Positions 48,040 through 56,757 of a stretch of 64,000 bases of DNA are shown here, in pieces. Source of the stretch: Candidatus Thorarchaeota archaeon (lineage in GTDB: Archaea > Asgardarchaeota > Thorarchaeia > Thorarchaeales > Thorarchaeaceae); assembly GCA_016840685.1 (NCBI GenBank), contig JAEORX010000001.1, positions 80,945-144,944 of the forward strand, written 5' to 3'. The translations under genes and the position numbers were made by a program. A model generated the notes under the pieces. It was not told the DNA's origin and did not search any database. It worked only from the letters and a program-made list of their open reading frames with translations. Positions within the stretch are counted from its first letter, which is position 1, and the number at the start of each line of letters is the position of its first letter.

Positions 48040-49182
48040 TTATGTGAGCTTTGGTATGCCAAGATCACTCCGCAAGTCATCCACAAGGGGTGTGAATGGT
48101 TCAGTCTTGTCAAAGACATATGGAGAGGTGACTCCTGAAGCAATAATTGTCACACGAAGTCTGTCATCCAGTTCTGGTATTATCAGTGCACCATAGATGA
48201 TTTCAGCTCCTGGATTGACCTGTTCAGTGACGATCTCGATTACACGTTTTGCTTCTGACAGTTGTAGTTCTGCATTACCACTCACATTCACTAGAATATT
48301 CCGAGCATTCTCGATTGACACATCTATCAGTGGGTTGCGAAGAGCATTGATAACTGCATCCTCTGCCCTATTCTCACCGTCTGCCTCACCAAGGGCAATG
48401 ATTGACACTCCACCATTCTTCATTGTAGTACGTACATCAGCAAAGTCCAGATTGACAAGCCCGGGTTTGGAGATCAACTCAGCAATCCCCTTCACAGCTC
48501 GGACAAGCACCTCGTCTGCAACCATAAACGCCTCAGGTAATGAGAGATCTGGTGCAATCTCCAGTAGCTTCTCATTTGGGATTGCGATGAGAGTGTCGAC
48601 GTGCTCCATAAGTGCATTCAATCCACGGGTGGCATTCTTCTTCCGTGTCGCCCCTTCGACATCAAAAGGAAGACAAACAATGGCAACAGTCAGAGCACCA
48701 TTTTCTTTTGCAGCCTTTGCAATATGAGCTGCAGCTCCTGTGCCGGTACCCCCACCCATTCCTGCTGTGATGAAGACGAGGTCTCCAGCTACCACGTCCT
48801 TGATTACATCATAGGTTTCAATCGCTGCCGCTTCTCCAATATCTGGATCATTTCCTGCCCCCAATCCCCCACATGTTTCCTTACCAAGGAGCAACTTGTG
48901 ATGCGAGTTGCAGAAGTAGAGATCCTGTGCATCTGTATTTGCAGCGAGGGTTTCTGCTCCTTCTACACCCACTTCCATAAGGCGGGTTATTGCATTATTT
49001 CCAGCCCCACCAACACCAACCACAAGTATTCTTGCGTTCACTGACTCTAGGAGGTCAGCTAGCTCCTCATCGGTTGTGGCTGATTTTGGTGTCTTCTTCG
49101 TCTTCTTTGCAGGTGTTTCTCGTTTTCCACCTGACGATTTGAGGACCTCTTCTAGTAACGGGTGCATGATATTACCACTCAC
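48040..49182 (-). CDS. ftsZ: cell division GTPase FtsZ
   Basis: VVGVGGAGNNAITRL; GMGGGTGTGAA. Confidence 0.97.
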   Translation of the reverse strand: MSGNIMHPLLEEVLKSSGGKRETPAKKTKKTPKSATTDEELADLLESVNARILVVGVGGAGNNAITRLMEVGVEGAETLAANTDAQDLYFCNSHHKLLLGKETCGGLGAGNDPDIGEAAAIETYDVIKDVVAGDLVFITAGMGGGTGTGAAAHIAKAAKENGALTVAIVCLPFDVEGATRKKNATRGLNALMEHVDTLIAIPNEKLLEIAPDLSLPEAFMVADEVLVRAVKGIAELISKPGLVNLDFADVRTTMKNGGVSIIALGEADGENRAEDAVINALRNPLIDVSIENARNILVNVSGNAELQLSEAKRVIEIVTEQVNPGAEIIYGALIIPELDDRLRVTIIASGVTSPYVFDKTEPFTPLVDDLRSDLGIPKLT

Positions 49183-49246
49183 ATCTAGATGATGTTATTA
49201 CCCAGGTAACAGGTGGCTAAGAAGTGGAATACTATCCACGTAATAC

Positions 49247-50245
49247 TCAATTACTACGGCGTCCCCTCTTAGACTTGGGACCCTTTTTAACTCGAGATTT
49301 TCTCCTTGTCTTGAAGGTCTTCAAGACAGAATCGATTGGTATCCGATGTTGTCGAAGGAGTTTGTCTGTTTCATCTAGTGTTGGTTGCCCATTCTGGGCT
49401 CCAGGCTTGGTAATCGTCAAAGCTGCTACGGCATTAGCGACATTGAGCGCCTGTTCTATCCTCTCAGATCTCATCCAAGCGGTGATGAATCCAGCGGCAA
49501 AGGAGTCGCCCGCACCCAAGGTATCAACAACAGGCAGCTCAAAAACATCAGAGGTGCAGTACTCAAAACCATCAGTGGCTATTGCTCCCTTCTCTCCCAT
49601 CTTGACCACTACTATCCCTGGGAATGTCTTAGCAAACGAACGAAGTGAACTCTCGTTAGGGCTGATGTTAAAGTAGTCCTTGAGCTCTCTCTGATTCACG
49701 AATAAAAGGTCTGTCTTTCTCAACACAGTGGCATAATCCAGGGTTCCTCCTGCGCGACCGGGATCCAATGAGAGAATCATTCCGTGGGTAGTTGTCAAGT
49801 CTGCCACACGGTTCGTCAACATGGGGAATGATCCTGCAATATGGACCAGTTGAGCATCCAACAATTTCTCCTCTTCAAAAACGCGTTTCTCTAAGAACCG
49901 ATTTGCTCCAGGTTCAGCAACTACGATTCGTTCGCCTCTCTGGTCATGAGTATAAACGAAAATCCCCGTATGCTGATTCTCCAGAACCTGCACACAACTA
50001 GTATCCACACCAGCTTTTGCAATGCTCTTAACAGCTAACTGTCCATAGTCATCATCGCCAACACAACTTACAAGCAATGCTTTGACTCCCAGTTTTACAC
50101 ATTGGGTGGCGAAGTTTGCGGCTGATCCCCCATAGACCAGCCGACCAACCTCACAGATGACATGTTCGTTTGCCTTGGGCAGTGTATCAACTCTCATGTC
50201 AACATCAATGTTGATTCTACCAATTGATACTACTTCGCCAGGCAA
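49247..50245 (-). CDS. PfkB-family carbohydrate kinase with basic C-terminal tail
   Basis: GGSAANFATQCVKLG; DTLGAGDSFAAGFITAW; tail KTRRKSRVKKGPKSKRGRRSN. Confidence 0.92.
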   Translation of the reverse strand: MPGEVVSIGRINIDVDMRVDTLPKANEHVICEVGRLVYGGSAANFATQCVKLGVKALLVSCVGDDDYGQLAVKSIAKAGVDTSCVQVLENQHTGIFVYTHDQRGERIVVAEPGANRFLEKRVFEEEKLLDAQLVHIAGSFPMLTNRVADLTTTHGMILSLDPGRAGGTLDYATVLRKTDLLFVNQRELKDYFNISPNESSLRSFAKTFPGIVVVKMGEKGAIATDGFEYCTSDVFELPVVDTLGAGDSFAAGFITAWMRSERIEQALNVANAVAALTITKPGAQNGQPTLDETDKLLRQHRIPIDSVLKTFKTRRKSRVKKGPKSKRGRRSN

Positions 50246-50256
50246 GATTACCGCCT

Positions 50257-51180
50257 CTAGACCACAAGTGTTAGAATTGCTTTCTGTGCATGTAAACGGT
50301 TTTCTGCTTGGTCAAAAACAACTGAGTGTGGACCATCCATCACTTCAGAGGTGAGTTCTTCATCTCGGTGAGCAGGTAGACAGTGCATGACAATAACATC
50401 ACTTTGTGCCTTACCGAGTATAGCTTTGTTCACTTGGAATGGCATGAGTGCATCTTCCTTCTCCCTTGTTCGTTCTTGACCCATACTGAAGAAGGTGTCG
50501 GTATAAATGACATCTGCCTCTTTCACTGCATCGCTAGGATCATGTACGACCTCCAGAGTTGTTCCATACCTCTTGCCAAGTGCATTTGCCTTTTTCATCA
50601 TCTCATCTGAGGGGGTGTATCCCTTCGGAGAGCCTATTGTGACGTCCATCCCCATGATTGTACAACCCTGCATTATCGAATTGCTGACATTGTTAGAATC
50701 TCCAACATATGTAATCTTAAGCCCCTCTAAGTCGCCCTTATGCTCCTCTATCGTCTGCAAGTCTGCCATTATCTGACAGGGATGCAACAGGTCTGAGAGA
50801 CCGTTTATCACTGGCACTGTGGCATGTCTGGCTAGCTCAGTGATATCTTCGTGTGCAAACACCCGTGCCATTATCGCATCACAATATCTGCTCAGGACTT
50901 GGGCTGTATCTCCAATTGTTTCACCTCTTCCAAGCTGAGTCCCACTTGTTTCAAGGTAGAGCGCATGGCCACCCAGTTGCGTCATTCCTACTTCAAAGGA
51001 CACCCGCGTCCTGGTGGATGATTTCATGAAGATCATAGCTAAGGACTTGCCTTTGAGGAACTCATGCGGCTCACCTCTTTTCTGTTTCCGTTTCAGATCA
51101 TGCGCTGTGTCTAAGACCTGTCTTAGCTCGACTCTCTCGAAATCTGCAAGATCAACAAAGTTTCTTCCTTTCAAGCTCAA
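50257..51180 (-). CDS. argF: ornithine carbamoyltransferase
   Basis: FMKSSTRTRVSFEVGM; HPCQIMADL; HCLPAHR. Confidence 0.96.
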   Translation of the reverse strand: MSLKGRNFVDLADFERVELRQVLDTAHDLKRKQKRGEPHEFLKGKSLAMIFMKSSTRTRVSFEVGMTQLGGHALYLETSGTQLGRGETIGDTAQVLSRYCDAIMARVFAHEDITELARHATVPVINGLSDLLHPCQIMADLQTIEEHKGDLEGLKITYVGDSNNVSNSIMQGCTIMGMDVTIGSPKGYTPSDEMMKKANALGKRYGTTLEVVHDPSDAVKEADVIYTDTFFSMGQERTREKEDALMPFQVNKAILGKAQSDVIVMHCLPAHRDEELTSEVMDGPHSVVFDQAENRLHAQKAILTLVV

Positions 51181-51246
51181 TTGTTACACCTCAGGGCTTT
51201 CTAACGCGCCATCATAGGTGAGCTATATAAAAAACTGCCCACTTGC

Positions 51247-52158
51247 TTAATTCTCAGTAATAATCCTTTCAGCAAACCAGTCTGGGTCAAATTGCTTGAG
51301 GTCCTCGTACTTCTGACCAATTCCGACATAGACCACCGGTCTCCCAGTAACAAAGGCAATGGAGAGTGCTGCTCCCCCAGACGGATCTGCGTCAACTTTT
51401 GTCAGAATGGCACCATCAATTCCAATGGCATTATGAAACTCCTTTGCCTGAGAGAGGGCATCATTCCCCGCCAAGGCATCTCCAACAAAGATCTTCAGGT
51501 CCGGCTCCGCTACACGAACTATCTTCTTCATCTCCTCTAGAAGATTCTTGTTGCTCTGCATCCTCCCTGCTGTATCAATGAGTACAACGTCAATATGTCT
51601 TGCCCTTGCATGAGCGACTGCATCATACGCAATTGCTGCTGCATCGGAGCCATAATCCTGTTTGATTACGCGTATTCCCAGTCTCTCAGCATGCTTCTCT
51701 AGCTGCTCAATACTTCCAGCCCGGTATGTGTCACCTGCTGCTATTACAACTGAAAATCCACTTTTCTTGAAGATACTACCAAGTTTTGCCAAAGTGGTAG
51801 TCTTTCCTGTACCATTGACTCCCACAAAGAGGATTATTGTTGGATCTCCCCTCTCCTTCTTTTGTCGCACGAATTCTAGAGGATCAAGGGGGTGCTCAGG
51901 TGTAAGAACTTCAAGGATTGACTCGTGGATGGCAGATTTGAAGAGTTTGCTTATGTTTTCGAGTCTCCCTGCCCTAGTTCCTAGGATTTTTTTCTTTGTC
52001 AGGTCACAGATATGCTCAGCAACTTCCACAGCAACATCGTTCTGTATAAGGACCATCTGTATTTCCCAGACAGCATCAGCAAGGTTCTTCTCATTTAATT
52101 CCCTAGTTGTTGTCTTCGTGATGGCAGTGTCAAGTGCTCCTCTGAGCTTCTCAAACAC
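51247..52158 (-). CDS. ftsY: signal recognition particle receptor FtsY
   Basis: VGVNGTGKTTTLAKLG; AGDTYRAGSIEQL; LIDTAGRMQSNKNL. Confidence 0.96.
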   Translation of the reverse strand: MFEKLRGALDTAITKTTTRELNEKNLADAVWEIQMVLIQNDVAVEVAEHICDLTKKKILGTRAGRLENISKLFKSAIHESILEVLTPEHPLDPLEFVRQKKERGDPTIILFVGVNGTGKTTTLAKLGSIFKKSGFSVVIAAGDTYRAGSIEQLEKHAERLGIRVIKQDYGSDAAAIAYDAVAHARARHIDVVLIDTAGRMQSNKNLLEEMKKIVRVAEPDLKIFVGDALAGNDALSQAKEFHNAIGIDGAILTKVDADPSGGAALSIAFVTGRPVVYVGIGQKYEDLKQFDPDWFAERIITEN

Positions 52159-52162
52159 TCAG

Positions 52163-52612
52163 CTAGTCCTCCTCAACAGGGGATTTAGTCCCCTGAATCT
52201 TGGCTGCAAGTTGCTGGAATTGTGAGTTGAGGACTGATGCACGTGCAATCAGTTTTTGATACTCTTGAGTGAGAGTATCATATTGCTGTTCCAGGCTGGA
52301 TACAGCATCTTTCACAGCAGCCTTGGCATCTACAAGACTCTGTTCTATACGAACTCCACTGCCAAGACCACGAGTCACTTTTTCTGGGTTTACAAGCTTT
52401 GCTTGGACGTAGATATTCCCACCTACATTCATCAGCATCTCTTCACCATCTTTCTTGCTCTCTATCTCTTCTAAGACTGAGAGTCCCGCGCGATAGTTTG
52501 TGATGTAAACCTGAATGATCTCTATTCGTTGCTGCAAAAGATTGAGATTTGACTCAGTCATCTGCTGTTCAATATAGATCTTCTGAAGCAGCTTCTGTTG
52601 TTCTTCTGTCAT
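52163..52612 (-). CDS. pfdA: prefoldin alpha subunit
   Basis: Coiled-coil termini around LVNPEKVTRGLGSGVRIEQSLVDA; between ftsY and LX. Confidence 0.88.
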   Translation of the reverse strand: MTEEQQKLLQKIYIEQQMTESNLNLLQQRIEIIQVYITNYRAGLSVLEEIESKKDGEEMLMNVGGNIYVQAKLVNPEKVTRGLGSGVRIEQSLVDAKAAVKDAVSSLEQQYDTLTQEYQKLIARASVLNSQFQQLAAKIQGTKSPVEED

Positions 52613-52854
52613 CAGAATTCAGTCTCCACTCCTAGGAGTTTTCGAAGCTCCAAGTTTGTGACTTCCTCAGGTTTTATCTCCTTGATTTCAGTGATCTCGA
52701 TATCCTTACGCCTCACTCTGTGTCGGCTACCCATCTCCGAGAAAATTCTCTCCTCGACGTGTGATTCCTTATCAGCTAGGAGCTCCCTAGTAAAACCGTA
52801 ACTCTTCTTGTTCTTTCTATAGTTGCCCGATGCACGCCATATCTTTGAACTCAT
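52612..52854 (-). CDS. rplX: ribosomal protein L18a/LX
   Basis: KSYGFTRELLADKESHVEERIFSEMGSRHRVRRKDIEI. Confidence 0.9.
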   Translation of the reverse strand: MSSKIWRASGNYRKNKKSYGFTRELLADKESHVEERIFSEMGSRHRVRRKDIEITEIKEIKPEEVTNLELRKLLGVETEF

Positions 52855-52870
52855 CTGATAAACACCTCAT

Positions 52871-53536
52871 TTACACGAATCCTAGGACCTGACTTATGTG
52901 TGCCAATTCAACACCAGTCGTATCAGTTCCTGCAATCATCCCATCTGTGTTTGCCAACACACCTAGGCTAGTGTATGGGCTTCCTCTGTTCACCGTTCCG
53001 ACCTCTACGTTTACTTTTAACAGCTGTGCTAAGAGTTCAATCTCACTACCTATTGCCATTGGATGCACTATTGCACCTTGATTAGTGGCAATTGCATTGG
53101 CTCCTACAATTGGCAATCTCGCCAAGCTCCCTTTTACAACCTCCACCCCTAGCGTGTCCGATATTTTCTTCCTGGCTTTGAAATCAAAATCCGGGTGGCA
53201 CATAGCACCATTGTCGTTCGCAATGATGATGTTTCCCAATGCTGTCATCTTGTCATCTAACCAGTCGACTGGCACCTCTGATGCGCTCTTTAATTGTGCA
53301 AGCTCATCATCTGTTGTTGTATAAGGCACTAGGATTCCATTAGAAGTAGCAACAGAAACAAGTCCAACTGCATCTAGAGTTGCCACTGTGCTCTGAACCA
53401 GAGGAAGATTGAACGTCTTCTCAATGGTATCTAAGACCTTCTCAGACATGTTAGAGCTGATAAACACAAACCGGTCTGTAGCGATCCCATAGGCTCCAAC
53501 ATTCGAATCGCCCTCGAAGTCTGTCCGGGCGATCAA
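52871..53536 (-). CDS. eif6: translation initiation factor aIF6
   Basis: NVGAYGIATDRF; NIIIANDNGAMCHPD; GANAIATNQGAIVHP. Confidence 0.96.
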   Translation of the reverse strand: MIARTDFEGDSNVGAYGIATDRFVFISSNMSEKVLDTIEKTFNLPLVQSTVATLDAVGLVSVATSNGILVPYTTTDDELAQLKSASEVPVDWLDDKMTALGNIIIANDNGAMCHPDFDFKARKKISDTLGVEVVKGSLARLPIVGANAIATNQGAIVHPMAIGSEIELLAQLLKVNVEVGTVNRGSPYTSLGVLANTDGMIAGTDTTGVELAHISQVLGFV

Positions 53537-53542
53537 TCCGGG

Positions 53543-53962
53543 CTATCCCTCCGCAAGATACACCCGCACGAGGTTGTCCGAGTTCTTGGTTGCTCGGATT
53601 CTAACTCTTCTAGGGGGTTTCTGAATACCTCTAGCCCAGATTCGTTCATTGACCTCGGGCTGGATAAGGAGCTCTTCAGGTTTCATATGTCTCTCAATAA
53701 ACTCACGCAGAATCCTTACTGCTCTGTTGGACCTTCGGAGCCTTGTTCCGGTCCAGTAGGCTTTCCTGAGTGGTACTGTGTAAATTCTCTCATCAATAAT
53801 CTCCTCCTCCTCTTCTGGCTTCTCTTCAGGAGCCGCCTTGACCTCCTCAGCGTCAGAAGGTATCTCCACAGGTTCCTTAATATCCTCTAGTTCTTCTATC
53901 TCCTCGATTTCAGGCTCTTCCTCAGATACCTTATCCTTTGCCTGTTTCTTCTTCTTTGACAT
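53543..53962 (-). CDS. rpl31e: ribosomal protein L31e with long acidic N-terminal extension
   Basis: IYTVPLRKAYWTGTRLRRSNRAVRILREFIERHMK. Confidence 0.93.
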   Translation of the reverse strand: MSKKKKQAKDKVSEEEPEIEEIEELEDIKEPVEIPSDAEEVKAAPEEKPEEEEEIIDERIYTVPLRKAYWTGTRLRRSNRAVRILREFIERHMKPEELLIQPEVNERIWARGIQKPPRRVRIRATKNSDNLVRVYLAEG

Positions 53963-53976
53963 TAGTACCCACCTTA

Positions 53977-54132
53977 CTATGGCTTTAGTTTCGTCTGACG
54001 CCAGTTCCGCTGCGAAGGTGTTCTTCTCAATTTGCCACCGGTCTTCATAACAACCCAAGTAGGCACTGAGGAGTTGCCTCTCATTGCTTTTGCCATCCTT
54101 AGTTTCTTAGCTAGTGGTTTGTTTCGTGCCAT
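53977..54132 (-). CDS. rpl39e: ribosomal protein L39e
   Basis: [51 protein letters not shown] (internal start of a longer ORF). Confidence 0.95.
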   Translation of the reverse strand: MARNKPLAKKLRMAKAMRGNSSVPTWVVMKTGGKLRRTPSQRNWRQTKLKP

Positions 54133-54154
54133 CTTGATCACCTTTAGCAGCTTT

Positions 54155-54484
54155 TCATCTGAATGATATTTTCCTCTCGCGCTCCTTTCCTTGGAGTTGT
54201 TGCAAGAGTCCTTTGAGTTGCTCATCGGTCACTCGTGCTCTGAGCCTTCCGGCGCTGGCTAGCTGAATGAGCTGTAACTCAATCTGCTCAGCGAACTGAG
54301 GTTTGACCATTCTTATGTTCATCAGTCGTGAACGAGCCTCAGGAGTGAGGATTTGCCTCAACAGGGCTTCCTTTTGTGCTTGAGCCTCAGCAGCCTGTTG
54401 CTCAGTAGCTTGTTCCCTGAGTGCCTGCTCTCGAAGTTGCGCCTCCTTTCTCTGGCGTATTGCTTCGAGTTCATCGTCACTCAT
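54155..54484 (-). CDS. PDCD5-like DNA-binding protein
   Basis: [37 protein letters not shown]. Confidence 0.93.
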   Translation of the reverse strand: MSDDELEAIRQRKEAQLREQALREQATEQQAAEAQAQKEALLRQILTPEARSRLMNIRMVKPQFAEQIELQLIQLASAGRLRARVTDEQLKGLLQQLQGKERERKISFR

Positions 54485-54502
54485 TCTGCCTCGTCACCCG
54501 GT

Positions 54503-54955
54503 TCAGTATTTCTCCAGTTCTGGGATTGCTTGTGAGAGTTCCTTCTTTAGAGCTGATGACAGCTTATCCATGTATGACCTACCAATATCAGTCATCTCAC
54601 GACCTTTGGTTCCCTGTTTCTTTACAAAACCAGCTCGTTCAAGCTGCTGAAGAGCGGTCCTGACAATGGCTCCACCGCCCTTCTGGAACCTGTTTGGTTT
54701 TACACCCCGTCTTTTCCTTCCACCATATGCAATTCGCAACTTCTCAGTACCTATTGGTCCATTCAGGTATATCTTTCGGAGTATGCTTGCACATCTGACA
54801 TACCAGAAATCTGCGTCTTCAGGTGCGCGCTCCTTATGGGCGCCAGTCTTCACAAATGGCATCCAGTCTGGAACTTTGATCTCCTCTCTAGACTTCAGGT
54901 CTTGAGCAAGTCGTCGTATGAGGACATTTGCTGGAATATCATAGACTGTGGGCAT
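54503..54955 (-). CDS. rps19e: ribosomal protein S19e
   Basis: VYDIPANVLIRRLAQDLK; DADFWYVRCASILRKIYLNGPIGTEKLR. Confidence 0.95.
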   Translation of the reverse strand: MPTVYDIPANVLIRRLAQDLKSREEIKVPDWMPFVKTGAHKERAPEDADFWYVRCASILRKIYLNGPIGTEKLRIAYGGRKRRGVKPNRFQKGGGAIVRTALQQLERAGFVKKQGTKGREMTDIGRSYMDKLSSALKKELSQAIPELEKY

Positions 54956-55091
54956 ATGTCTGTCACCAATCTCATTGAGAGCAGGTCACCTCTTCCACGT
55001 TAGGCAGATGACCCACCTCAAAAGGCTGGAACCACCGTCTAGAGTCCGCATAAAAGGTTGTCGTTGTGTTTCAGCAAATCTCTGTGTAACC

Positions 55092-55370
55092 CTAGTTTTG
55101 AGAAGCTCTAGTCTTGTGAATGACAGCAGTGTTCCCGCGCACACCGGCAAATATGGCACCAGACCGCTCGCATAGCAGTTTCATAAGTTCAAGTTTGTTT
55201 AGTTCTCCAATCGCACTGCGTAAAATCCGGACCTTTATGTATTGATGTCTTTTCAGAAGCCTCTTAGCCTCCTCAACAACGCTATCCGTTACACCTGCCT
55301 TACCAACTTGCATCATTGCTGGTTCTTGCCAAGTAATCTTAATTCTAATAGGGTCAGGTCCTGCGGTCAT
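55092..55370 (-). CDS. YhbY/CRM-domain RNA-binding protein
   Basis: VGKAGVTDSVVEEAKRLLKRHQYIKVRIL. Confidence 0.85.
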   Translation of the reverse strand: MTAGPDPIRIKITWQEPAMMQVGKAGVTDSVVEEAKRLLKRHQYIKVRILRSAIGELNKLELMKLLCERSGAIFAGVRGNTAVIHKTRASQN

Positions 55371-55427
55371 ACAAATCGATTTAGTTGCTTCTGAATTGTT
55401 GATTAATCTATGCTTGTGTCGTTAATC

Positions 55428-55736
55428 CTAGAAATAATACCTCTTTGTTGCCCCACAATTTTGACAGGTCACAACAATGTGCCTTGATCTGTTATTGCGT
55501 ACTCTCACTCTAGATGCAAACAGAACACTACCGCAAGTCCTACAGATTCTTCGGTTGATATAACCTGGTAGCTTCGTCCTTGTCTTCTGTGCTATCTTTC
55601 GAGCACTGAGGACTCTCTCTCTGGCTAGGTCCGGTCTTCCTTGCGTAGCGTCTTTCTTGGCCTGCTCCCAGAGAATGTCCACCCTTGCCTTTGCCAATCG
55701 TCTTGCCTTTGATTTGGGATGACTTCTTCTGGACAT
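55428..55736 (-). CDS. rnp4: RNase P protein component Rpp21/Rpr2
   Basis: RRICRTCGSVL...RHIVVTCQNCGATKRYYF. Confidence 0.88.
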   Translation of the reverse strand: MSRRSHPKSKARRLAKARVDILWEQAKKDATQGRPDLARERVLSARKIAQKTRTKLPGYINRRICRTCGSVLFASRVRVRNNRSRHIVVTCQNCGATKRYYF

Positions 55737-55814
55737 TAATACGCCTCTGTATGATTAAACCATGGTCAAACTGCTTAAATTGTTCGTGATGCACAATCAG
55801 TCTGGAGACCTTCA

Positions 55815-56534
55815 ATGTTACACATTATACTCCTCGACTGTGCTCTCGAGTTAGTGCCCAGGGAGATATCGAGTCTTAAACAGATTCAGAAGCATGCAAC
55901 ACGCCGTGGGAAGAAGCCCTTTGAGTTACTCCTTGACCAGACGCATCACGGTCAATCAATGACTAAGCTCCCTGATAGTGAACGTAGAGGTCGTCCTGAC
56001 ATCACATTTCTCAGCCTGATGTCAATCCTAGAAACACCCCTCTGTAAGGAGGGTCTTCTTGTGGTACATCTACATCTACAAGATGGAAGAATAGTAGAGG
56101 TCCAACCCGATGTTAGACTGCCGCGGAACTATGACCGTTTTGTGGGGTTGGTCGAGCAACTTCTTCTCGAGGGTCGTGTTCCACCTCAGGGTGATGCCCT
56201 TCTCCATGTCACTGGGGATTCTCTTGAGGACCTGATGTCGAAAATCAAACAAGGCTCTAATGCTTCTACAATCATCCTAGCTATCGAGGGTGGGCAAAAA
56301 ACATCAATCGAAATACTCCAAGGTCTTTTTCCTCAAGACCCATCGATACCTGTGATTGTGGGTGTCGGAGCATTTCCACATGGGAACTTGGCAGAAGAAA
56401 CTGCTTCTATGTTTGAAGATCATCTGGAACTGGATAGAGAGGTCATGATGGCTTGGCATGTGTGTTCAGAAGTGCTATGGACATATTCACAGAGAGTAGG
56501 TGTTATCAACTCAAGATATGGTGCAACTGGGTGA
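55815..56534 (+). CDS. nep1: Nep1/Emg1 rRNA pseudouridine N1-methyltransferase
   Basis: IILLDCALELVPRE; GRPDITFLSLMSILETPL; HVQDGRIVEVQPDVRLPRNYDRFVGL-like. Confidence 0.92.
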   Translation: MLHIILLDCALELVPREISSLKQIQKHATRRGKKPFELLLDQTHHGQSMTKLPDSERRGRPDITFLSLMSILETPLCKEGLLVVHLHLQDGRIVEVQPDVRLPRNYDRFVGLVEQLLLEGRVPPQGDALLHVTGDSLEDLMSKIKQGSNASTIILAIEGGQKTSIEILQGLFPQDPSIPVIVGVGAFPHGNLAEETASMFEDHLELDREVMMAWHVCSEVLWTYSQRVGVINSRYGATG

Positions 56535-56603
56535 TAGAACTGGAATAATTCTACATCTCGAACAATACTCTTAAATCGCTACCTAACGTGATGTGCCTTC
56601 GAA

Positions 56604-56680
56604 GCGGCCATAGTCTAGCCTGGTTAGGATAGAAGCCTTCCAAGCTTCCGAGGCGGGTTCAAATCCCGCTGGCCGCACCA
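56604..56680 (+). tRNA. tRNA-Gly (anticodon UCC), 3' CCA encoded
   Basis: Acceptor GCGGCCA/TGGCCGC, anticodon stem GAAGC-CUUCCAA-GCUUC, T loop UUCAAAU, followed by ACCA. Confidence 0.94.
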
Positions 56681-56757
56681 ACTCCTTCTTAAAGCCGCAA
56701 CGAGTCACTATCATCATCAGAGTTTCCCCTGCTGTTCTGTAGGGTAGCGCAACCCTT

